From Gammaproteobacteria bacterium (lineage in GTDB: Bacteria; Pseudomonadota; Gammaproteobacteria; Steroidobacterales; Steroidobacteraceae): a stretch of 7,942 bases of DNA. The number at the start of each line of letters is the position of its first letter. Position 1 is the stretch's first letter. Below the pieces are notes generated by a model, which searched no databases, was not told the DNA's origin, and saw only the letters and a list, made by a program, of their open reading frames with translations. The DNA is taken from positions 1,148 through 9,089 of the forward strand of contig PMNQ01000116.1 of the NCBI GenBank assembly GCA_003162555.1. The letters are read 5' to 3'. Shown here piece after piece: positions 1-5,711 of the stretch. The translations under genes and the position numbers were made by a program.

Positions 1-781
1 CTGTGTCTTCACCCCTGTCCGCATACGGGAGGACTTTGCTGTAGAACGAGACGTCGCCGGATTCCTTGACATAGGCAGGAACTGTGTTGAAGAGCCACAG
101 ACAGTCGTCGGACCGGTACTCTCCTTCAGCCGGCGCTCTTTCTGTCCCCGGTCGCTGTGCAAACGGCTTCACGACAGGCATCGCGCCGCCTGTGGAGACC
201 TGGCCCGTGATCATGAGCTCGAGACGCTCCCTGACCTCATCGGGGATCGTATGGATGACGCCGAGCATGTCCTGTACCGTATCACGGTATCCCAGTCCGT
301 CTCTCTCTCCGCTGTACACAAGACTTGCAGCCCGTGACCATGCATACGTGATGAGGCAGTTATACGGGTTCCACATGTTCAGCATGCTGTTGAGGTCTCT
401 GTCGGGCGTCCGGGCGGTCATCCCTCCTATGCGTGAATGCCAGTGGGACCTGAGCTTGTGGAATTCCTCGCGGACACTCTCGGGCGAGCCGGATTCCCGC
501 ACCGCGGCTCTCCCCTCCGAGCCCGCGCTGCCGATACCCATCAGAACGACCAGCTCCTTCGACTCACCCGGACGCAGCGTGACGTCGACCTGCAGGGCCG
601 TGTTGCCGATCAACCGCAACAGCTGTGTCTCGGTCGCGATCTTGGTGGGCATGAGGTTAAGGATCGCCACCCGCATCGGACGGATGTCCTGGTGCGCAGC
701 GCGTTCCTCGCCCATGACGAAAACGTTCTCGCTCTCGAGCGTGGCGCGTGCGGGCAGGCTGGCGGGAATCTTGACGGGCAT
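1..781 (-). CDS. Chimeric open frame: MetA N-terminus joined to GH94 phosphorylase interior (3' end off window)
   Basis: The frame starts at ATG 781 and stays open to the left edge (260 codons, no stop seen). Residues 1-69 match the MetA N-terminus: a start like [10 protein letters not shown], then [31 protein letters not shown] and LQVDVTL. From about residue 63 the chain reads as GH94: a closing strand of the N-terminal beta-sandwich ([11 protein letters not shown]), a linker, then the start of the catalytic alpha/alpha barrel with [19 protein letters not shown] (135-153), GYRDTVQD (164-171, the Asp-rich signature carrying the general acid in this family), GQVSTGG (193-199), RSDDCLWLF (223-231) and [12 protein letters not shown] (236-247). 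The last resembles chitobiose/cellobiose phosphorylases. MetA catalysis needs Cys and His/Glu residues further on, all absent. GH94 lacks its ~250-residue sandwich domain, so neither activity is expected from this product. No arginine in residues 1-69 uses AGA/AGG, against 7 of 17 from residue 70 on. Homology is strong for both halves; a genuine single gene is unlikely. Confidence 0.85.
   Translation of the reverse strand, partial: MPVKIPASLPARATLESENVFVMGEERAAHQDIRPMRVAILNLMPTKIATETQLLRLIGNTALQVDVTLRPGESKELVVLMGIGSAGSEGRAAVRESGSPESVREEFHKLRSHWHSRIGGMTARTPDRDLNSMLNMWNPYNCLITYAWSRAASLVYSGERDGLGYRDTVQDMLGVIHTIPDEVRERLELMITGQVSTGGAMPVVKPFAQRPGTERAPAEGEYRSDDCLWLFNTVPAYVKESGDVSFYSKVLPYADRGEDT
572..595. 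other. Probable chimera junction between metA and a GH94 gene
   Basis: On the minus strand these bases encode LQVDVTLR. In MetA proteins this position is the strand usually written LQVD/E-x-x-LL. In GH94 enzymes the sandwich domain ends in a very similar strand, LQVxVxLxPGE. Both parents could therefore have carried a nearly identical word of about 20 bases in the same reading phase. That would let an assembler, or PCR/MDA template switching, join them without breaking the frame. The exact crossover cannot be placed more finely from one sequence. Confidence 0.6.
575..781 (-). pseudogene. metA: metA 5' fragment (homoserine O-acyltransferase N-terminus)
   Basis: This is the MetA part of the chimeric frame. 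MetA transfers a succinyl or acetyl group to homoserine in methionine biosynthesis in the cytoplasm. About 69 of the usual ~300 residues are present, covering the N-terminal arm and the first strand of the core ([11 protein letters not shown], residues 38-48). The start is supported by the family's conserved MP(I/V) beginning. A GGAG at 792-795 lies ten bases upstream. Codon use (CGC, CGT, CGG for Arg; GCC, CTG) is like that of the genes to the right, so this piece probably belongs to the same genome as the rest of the window. Its remaining ~230 codons are replaced by GH94 sequence. If the join is an assembly error, the organism has an intact metA. Confidence 0.8.
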
Positions 782-787
782 CGGCGA

Positions 788-800
788 CGGGCTCCGCCCG
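788..800 (-). promoter_or_regulatory. Small hairpin over the metA ribosome binding site
   Basis: Arms CGGGC (788-792) and GCCCG (796-800) are perfect inverted repeats around a three-base loop. On the minus strand the loop and left arm contain GGAG (792-795), the only Shine-Dalgarno-like sequence before the metA ATG, ten bases upstream. If it folds, it would partly hide that site. A five-pair stem is short and could be chance in GC-rich DNA. Confidence 0.25.
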
Positions 801-814
801 GTAATTGATTGCCC

Positions 815-823
815 ATTTTATCA
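815..823 (-). promoter_or_regulatory. Putative extended -10 promoter for metA
   Basis: On the minus strand the bases read TGATAAAAT, which fits an extended -10 element (TG, one base, then TAAAAT with five of six consensus matches). The hexamer at -35 spacing (TCGGTG) is weak, as is common with extended -10 promoters. Transcription would start near 808, leaving a leader of about 27 bases before the metA ATG. Called by eye from consensus only. Confidence 0.35.
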
Positions 824-852
824 CAGCGATGCTGCCGCACCGATTGCTGCCG

Positions 853-858
853 TATGAT
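853..858 (+). promoter_or_regulatory. Putative -10 element for the M14 peptidase gene
   Basis: TATGAT matches the sigma-70 -10 consensus at five of six bases. The hexamer 17 bases upstream (TGCTGC at 830-835) is a poor -35. Transcription would begin near 865. That lies downstream of the ATG at 861 and upstream of the ATG at 885, which favours 885 as the real start. Confidence 0.35.
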
Positions 859-876
859 AGATGGCAAAGATCATCC

Positions 877-882
877 AGGGGG
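877..882 (+). promoter_or_regulatory. Shine-Dalgarno-like AGGGGG deciding the M14 peptidase start
   Basis: This purine run sits 2-3 bases before ATG 885 and five bases before GTG 888, while ATG 861 has nothing comparable in front of it. Either 885 or 888 gives a compact signal peptide. Spacing alone favours 888 slightly, codon preference favours 885. Confidence 0.4.
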
Positions 883-884
883 TT

Positions 885-3737
885 ATGGTGAGAATATTCA
901 CTCTGTTTTTCAGCCTTGCGATGGCCGGGATCGTGACCGCGGATCCGCTACGCGCACCGGTCGATACCGGTCCCGATGTGGCCGAGCCGGGTTCGATAGA
1001 AGAGATCGCACAGGCCACGACTGAAGCGCGCTTCATGTCGCCGTGGGTGAGCTACCTGCCCGCTTCTTCAACGGTGCCGTCGCCACGCGCGTTTCTGCAC
1101 CGGATTCCTGGCGCGCCCGGTGAACTGGTGAATACGGCAACGGCGCAGGGCTATTTCCGCGCGCTGGCCGCCGCCTCGCCACGCGTGCGTCTCTTTACAA
1201 TCGGCCGTTCCGAGGAAGGCCGCGACATCGTCATGCTCGCCATTGCCGACGAGCAGGGCATCGCGAACCTCGAGAAACTGCGTGCCGCCACCGCCGCGCT
1301 CGCCGACCCGCGTGTCACGGACCAGGCCGCCGCCAATCGCCTGATCGCCGATGCCCGGCCGATTTACTACATCAACGCGGGCCCGCATTCCGATGAGACC
1401 GGCTCTGCAGAGGCCATGCTGGAACTCGCCTACCGGCTGGCGGTCTCCGAGCAACCGATGATCCGGCGGATACGCTCGAACCTGGTGGTGCTCGTCAACC
1501 CGGTGTTGAACCCGGACGGCCGCGACAAACAGGTTGAATGGTTTTACCGGTATCTGAAGGGAAAGACCGATTACGCCACCCTGCCTCGCCAGGCGCCGCC
1601 CTACTGGTCGAAATACGCTTATGTGGATATCAACCGCGATGCCCACCAGCTGGCGCATGAATCGTCCAAGGCCGTGAATCGCATGTTTTTCGACTGGCAC
1701 CCTACCGTGGTGCACGATCTGCACGAGAGCATGGCCCTGTTGCTGACCTGGACCGGCACCGGCCCCTATAACCCCAACATCGACCCACTGACTTTCAGCG
1801 AACTCCAGGAGCTGAGCTTTCACGAAGTGCAGATCATGACCGGATTTGGCATGCCTGGCGTGTGGACGTGGAATTTCGGCGAGTCATTCTCCCAGCTGTA
1901 CACAGAATCAGTGGCCATGAATCACAATTCCATCGGGCGCGGCTACGAGACGTTTGGTAACGGGAGTGCGGAGACGATGACGCAGAGCGCGAGCATGGGT
2001 CTTTCCGACCTGGCGCCGTACACATCTTTCGAGTGGTACCGGGTATTGCCGCCGCCGGCGGTGCCGTTCAACTGGTCGGCGCGTGACAACCTGAACTACG
2101 TCGAGACCGGTGCGCTGACCGCGATGGACGACGTGGCCGGACAGAGCAAGGCGCTGCTTTCGAATTTCTATCTCAAGGGTGTGCACGCCTGGCGCAAGGG
2201 GCTCGACGAAGCGCCCTATGCATTCCTGATCGCAGACGACCAGGGCGATCGGCTGCGGGTCGCGCAGCTGGTGAAGTTACTGTTGAATCAGCATATCGAG
2301 GTGCAGCGCGCGAGTGCACCGCTCCGTCTCAAGGATGGCACCTACCCTGCCGGCACCTACGTCGTCCGGCTTGACCAGCCGTATGGCACCTACGCGGTTG
2401 ACCTGCTTAGCCCGCAGTTTTTCCCAAAGGACAAGAGCGCGCCCTACGACGATGTGTCCTGGGAGTTGCCGGCGCACTATCACCTTGCGGTCGCAACGAC
2501 GACCGATCCGGCCGTGCGGGCGGCAAAACTGCAGCCTTTGAGCGCCGCGCCTACACCTGAGGGCACCGTCGCGGGCAGCGGCCGTGTTTACCTGCTGCGC
2601 GATACCGGACAGGAATCGCTGCTGGAAGCGCGCTATCGCCTGGCAGCTTTCAAAATCGAGATTGCTGAACACGCATTCAAGGCCGGCAACGCAGACTATC
2701 CCGCTGGCTCGTGGATCATCGCCGATCAGCCGGGCCTCGCCGCTGCGCTCCATGAACTCGCCTCGACTCTGGCGCTGGATTTTTCTGCCGTTGCAACCAC
2801 GCCCGATGTGGCGCGGCACGACGCCAAGGCGCCGAGGCTCGGGGTATGGGTGCCCTGGGCGGACACCGATTCGATCGGCTGGGTGCGTTATTCACTGGAC
2901 CAGCGTCATGTTCCGTACAGCTATGTGCGTGACGAGGACATCCGCGCCGGCCACCTGCTCGAGCACTACGATGTCATTCTTTACGGCCACGTCGATCTGG
3001 AACTCGCCGAACAGATCCACGGCATTCCGAAATCCTGGGGACCGATGCCGTTCAAGAAGACTGCGCAGACGCCGAGTTTCGGCACGCCGGCCGAATCGGA
3101 CGACATCACCGGCGGCATCGGCTGGGAAGGCCTGACGCAGTTGCAGGATTTTGTCGAGAACGGCGGACTGCTGGTGACGCTGGGGAGCGGTACGATGCTG
3201 GCGCTCGAGGGCGGCATCGTGCGTGGCGTGCGGCGCGATGCGGGTGGCACACCGCGCAGTGAAGCAGGCACGGGATCGGCCGCTGCCGCGGCGTCCGCGG
3301 AAGCCGGGACGCGTACGCCGGGTGCGCACGTGCGCGTCACCTTTGATCGTCCCGATCACCCCATCGCTTACGGGTATCCTGCGCTCACCCACGTGTTCCG
3401 CCAGAATTACCCGCTGTATTCACTGCCGCGCCGCTGGTTGCAGATGGCCTACTGCCAGAATTGCCTCGATGGTCCGCTCGACACGAGCAGCGTCGTGCTT
3501 GAGTGGGGTGACCGTGGCGGCGCGCCACTGCTCGTCAGCGGCCAGGTGTGGGGCGAGAGCGGTTTGATTGGCCGGCCAGCCATACTCGACATGCCCGAGG
3601 GCCACGGGCACGTCATCAGTTTCAACTTCAATCCGCTGCACCGCGACCTCAATCGCGGTGATCAGCGCCTGGTGTGGAACGCGATCCTGAACTGGCAGGC
3701 GATATTGAAACCCTCGCCTGCCGTAGCTGCGCCGTGA
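885..3737 (+). CDS. Exported M14 family zinc carboxypeptidase-like protein with amidotransferase-like C-terminal domain
   Basis: Numbering is from ATG 885 (950 residues; a longer start at 861 adds eight). Residues 1-19 form a Sec signal peptide (MVRIFTLFF core, cleavage after VTA). Residues ~50-375 are an M14 metallopeptidase domain. It has the zinc pair HSDE (His168, Glu171), NPDG (209-212), DINRD with the Asn-Arg substrate pair (250-251), the third zinc ligand in DLHES (His280), and a candidate catalytic Glu355 in GYETFG. All key positions are occupied, so an active zinc exopeptidase in the periplasm or outside the cell is likely. Residues ~443-628 hold two similar modules, each with YPAG(T/S) followed by DQP. 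Residues ~650-940 resemble the class I glutamine amidotransferase/DJ-1 fold (GVWVPWADTDSIGW, YDVILYGH, FVENGGLLVTLGSG), interrupted by an Ala/Gly-rich stretch at ~785-812. The only two cysteines I see are the CQNC pair (857, 860). The length fits large bacterial M14 proteins of ~900-1000 residues. Exact substrate is unknown. The stop overlaps the next gene's start. Confidence 0.85.
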   Translation: MVRIFTLFFSLAMAGIVTADPLRAPVDTGPDVAEPGSIEEIAQATTEARFMSPWVSYLPASSTVPSPRAFLHRIPGAPGELVNTATAQGYFRALAAASPRVRLFTIGRSEEGRDIVMLAIADEQGIANLEKLRAATAALADPRVTDQAAANRLIADARPIYYINAGPHSDETGSAEAMLELAYRLAVSEQPMIRRIRSNLVVLVNPVLNPDGRDKQVEWFYRYLKGKTDYATLPRQAPPYWSKYAYVDINRDAHQLAHESSKAVNRMFFDWHPTVVHDLHESMALLLTWTGTGPYNPNIDPLTFSELQELSFHEVQIMTGFGMPGVWTWNFGESFSQLYTESVAMNHNSIGRGYETFGNGSAETMTQSASMGLSDLAPYTSFEWYRVLPPPAVPFNWSARDNLNYVETGALTAMDDVAGQSKALLSNFYLKGVHAWRKGLDEAPYAFLIADDQGDRLRVAQLVKLLLNQHIEVQRASAPLRLKDGTYPAGTYVVRLDQPYGTYAVDLLSPQFFPKDKSAPYDDVSWELPAHYHLAVATTTDPAVRAAKLQPLSAAPTPEGTVAGSGRVYLLRDTGQESLLEARYRLAAFKIEIAEHAFKAGNADYPAGSWIIADQPGLAAALHELASTLALDFSAVATTPDVARHDAKAPRLGVWVPWADTDSIGWVRYSLDQRHVPYSYVRDEDIRAGHLLEHYDVILYGHVDLELAEQIHGIPKSWGPMPFKKTAQTPSFGTPAESDDITGGIGWEGLTQLQDFVENGGLLVTLGSGTMLALEGGIVRGVRRDAGGTPRSEAGTGSAAAAASAEAGTRTPGAHVRVTFDRPDHPIAYGYPALTHVFRQNYPLYSLPRRWLQMAYCQNCLDGPLDTSSVVLEWGDRGGAPLLVSGQVWGESGLIGRPAILDMPEGHGHVISFNFNPLHRDLNRGDQRLVWNAILNWQAILKPSPAVAAP
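2211..2768 (+). repeat. Tandem duplicated module inside the M14 protein
   Basis: Two segments, 2211-2408 (residues 443-508) and 2577-2768 (residues 565-628), share a pattern. Each has an opening hydrophobic strand (YAFLIAD / VYLLRD), a helix rich in Leu and Ala, a strand with HIEVQRA / KIEIAEH, then YPAGTYVVRLDQP or YPAGSWIIADQP and a following helix. The identity is clear at protein level and concentrated in YPAG and DQP; it is not a DNA-level repeat. An ancient internal duplication is the simplest reading. Confidence 0.55.
3734..3737 (+). promoter_or_regulatory. GTGA stop/start overlap coupling the two peptidase genes
   Basis: The GTG start of the S33 gene and the TGA stop of the M14 gene share these four bases. 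No Shine-Dalgarno sequence is visible just upstream. Translation of the second gene is therefore probably coupled to the first through reinitiation, and both should lie on one transcript. Confidence 0.6.
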
Positions 3738-5701
3738 GCGGCCCAAAATCCCGCGTTGCGTGGCTCGCGGCTTGCCTGGCAGGAATCTGCAAGCTCGCGT
3801 ATCCGGCCGATGCGGAAGTGCCGTCGCTACGGGTCGGCACGATGCTGCTGCATCCGTGCGCGACTCCCGGCGCCTGGTGCGGGAGCTTCACGCGGGCGTT
3901 GGATCCGGCCGGTACGATTCCCGATCAGCTGCCCATTTACTTCGAGTTCTATCCGCACTCGGGTTCAGGACCCTCGCAGGGCACGCTGGTGGCTACGGAG
4001 GGTGGTCCCGGATTTCCGGCCACCGAAACCCGCGGCGAATATCTGGCGCTGTACGCCCCGCTGCGCGCGTCACGCGATGTGCTGATCATGGACAATCGCG
4101 GCACTGGACAATCGGGCGCCATCGACTGCCCCGGACTGCAGACCGCGCCGATGCTCACGGAAGAACTCGTGGCGGTATGCGGGCGCCTGTTGGGCGCGCG
4201 TGCTCCGCTGTACAGCACCGCGCTCGCGTCGGATGATCTTGCCTCACTGATCGAGCGCCTGGGCGCCGCTCCCGTCGACCTTTACGGCGACTCCTACGGC
4301 ACTTTCTTCGCGCAAGTGTTCGCACTGCGCCACCCTTCGCTGCTGCGGACCCTGGTGCTCGACGGCGCTTATCCACTCGGCGATTCCTCCTACGCCTGGT
4401 ACCCGGCCTATGCCCCCGGCATGCGCGACAAGTTCAACTTCGCCTGTGCCCGCTCGGCGGCCTGCAGTGCGCTGCCTGGCGACTCGATCAGTCACATCGA
4501 GCCGGCGCTACGGCAATTGCGCTTGCACCCGGTGCAGGGCGCAGCGCGCGACGTGACGGGTCGGCTGCACCACTTCCGCGCGGACGCGACCGCACTCGCC
4601 ATCGTGATGTTCGGCAGCGCCCCGGCGCGCGCGACCGTGCGCGAGGTGGACGCTGCGGCAAGGGCCTACGTCGGTGGAGATCACCAGCCGCTGTTCCGTC
4701 TCATGGCAGAAACTCTTCTCGGCGTCGATTCCCGGGACGCGACGCAGTCACCGCAGAACTTCAGCGCCGGTCTGGCCGCCGCGGTCATGTGCCAGGACGC
4801 ACCGCAAATTTACGACATGCAGTTGCCACCCGCGCAGCGCGTAGCCGACCGGGACCGGGCCATCGCACAGCGCAAAGTCACGGCTCCCGAAAGCTATGCG
4901 CCGTTCACGATCGACGAGTATCGCCGCATGCCGATCGACTACAGCTTTCTCGACGAGTGTGTCCAGTGGCCGACCTCGCCTCCCGCGCATCCGGCAGGAA
5001 GCATCGCACCAGCCAATGCGCCCTACCCCAATGCGCCGACTCTGGTTGTATCCGGCGATCTCGACAACATGACGCCGGTCGCGGATGGCGCGGCCGCGGC
5101 CCGCAATTTTCCGCATGGCCGGCAAGTGCTGCTGCAAAACAGCCTGCACGTCAACGCGCTGCCGCACGCGCGCGCCGACTGCGGCGCTGTGCTGGTGCGC
5201 CGTTTCATCGAAACCCTCGATCCTGGCGACACCACGTGCACGCAAGCCATACCCGAGCTGCGGCTGGCGCCGCGCTTTGCGCGCACCGTACGCGAACTCC
5301 CCGCGGCTGAGGCGCAGGCCGGCAATGGCGCGCGGGTGCTGCAGTTGCGGGCCGTCACCGCCGCGGTGCTGGCCGTGGGCGATGCGCTGGTGCGCGCACC
5401 CGAGATTGGCAGTGGCGATGGTGTGGGACTGCGCGGCGGCAGTTTCAGCGTCGGCGAATCGGCGGATGGCTACCACCTGACACTGCGGCAGACGCGCTGG
5501 ACGGATGACATGAGTGTTTCCGGGACCGCGGATGTGCCACGGCGCGATGGCGCGGCGCATGCGCAGCTGCAGCTCAAGGGCGCTGGCGATCTGAATGGTA
5601 CGCTAACCGTTGATTGGCACGAAGGCAGCTCGCGAGCCCAGGCCAGTGTGCGCGGCACGCTGGGCGGTCGCGCAGTCACGGCCCTGCTCGATGCGCCATA
5701 G
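3734..5701 (+). CDS. Exported S33 alpha/beta-hydrolase, tripeptidyl-aminopeptidase type
   Basis: Numbering is from GTG 3734 (655 residues). This start gives a clear signal peptide (MSGPKSRVAWLAACLAG, cleavage probably after ADA at 27); a GTG at 3674 would add 20 residues that spoil it. LAAC at 11-14 looks like a lipobox but lies too close to the N-terminus. The hydrolase domain shows the oxyanion-hole motif GGPG (90-93), DNRGTGQSG (120-128), the nucleophile elbow GDSYGT with Ser187, the acid in SGDLDNMTP (Asp444) and the base in NSLHVN (His472): a complete triad. The late Asp/His segment with its cysteines matches the TAP-like C-terminal domain of Streptomyces secreted aminopeptidases. The mature chain has ten cysteines, an even number fitting disulfides outside the cytoplasm. 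Residues ~540-655 are a beta-rich tail of unknown role. Expected activity is release of short peptides or amino acids from peptide N-termini; specificity cannot be read. It follows the M14 gene by a four-base overlap. Confidence 0.85.
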   Translation: MSGPKSRVAWLAACLAGICKLAYPADAEVPSLRVGTMLLHPCATPGAWCGSFTRALDPAGTIPDQLPIYFEFYPHSGSGPSQGTLVATEGGPGFPATETRGEYLALYAPLRASRDVLIMDNRGTGQSGAIDCPGLQTAPMLTEELVAVCGRLLGARAPLYSTALASDDLASLIERLGAAPVDLYGDSYGTFFAQVFALRHPSLLRTLVLDGAYPLGDSSYAWYPAYAPGMRDKFNFACARSAACSALPGDSISHIEPALRQLRLHPVQGAARDVTGRLHHFRADATALAIVMFGSAPARATVREVDAAARAYVGGDHQPLFRLMAETLLGVDSRDATQSPQNFSAGLAAAVMCQDAPQIYDMQLPPAQRVADRDRAIAQRKVTAPESYAPFTIDEYRRMPIDYSFLDECVQWPTSPPAHPAGSIAPANAPYPNAPTLVVSGDLDNMTPVADGAAAARNFPHGRQVLLQNSLHVNALPHARADCGAVLVRRFIETLDPGDTTCTQAIPELRLAPRFARTVRELPAAEAQAGNGARVLQLRAVTAAVLAVGDALVRAPEIGSGDGVGLRGGSFSVGESADGYHLTLRQTRWTDDMSVSGTADVPRRDGAAHAQLQLKGAGDLNGTLTVDWHEGSSRAQASVRGTLGGRAVTALLDAP

Positions 5702-5711
5702 ATCTGTGGAA

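Noticed and set aside
801..825. Possible CRP-like site in the divergent region (TGATT ... TCACA)
   Set aside because: The half-sites are imperfect and the spacing does not match TGTGA-N6-TCACA.
84..857. Long plus-strand open frame opposite the MetA/GH94 frame
   Set aside because: Its translation is Ser/Arg-rich with no family pattern, while the minus strand gives clear MetA and GH94 motifs over the same bases. It is a shadow.
861..884. ATG 861 as the start of the M14 gene
   Set aside because: No Shine-Dalgarno before it, it probably precedes the transcription start inferred from TATGAT 853-858, and eight extra residues do not improve the signal peptide. It remains possible.
1068..1823. Minus-strand frame opposite the M14 zinc-binding region
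   Set aside because: No conserved motif; the plus strand encodes the complete M14 catalytic set in the same bases.
3674..3733. GTG 3674 as the start of the S33 gene (64-base overlap with the M14 gene)
   Set aside because: The 20 added residues are acidic and push the signal peptide inward; GTG 3734 gives a normal signal peptide and a GTGA overlap.
4748..5560. Minus-strand frame opposite the S33 gene
   Set aside because: Arg/Gly/His-rich with no recognisable motif, and the plus strand carries the TAP-like domain with its Asp and His at the right places.
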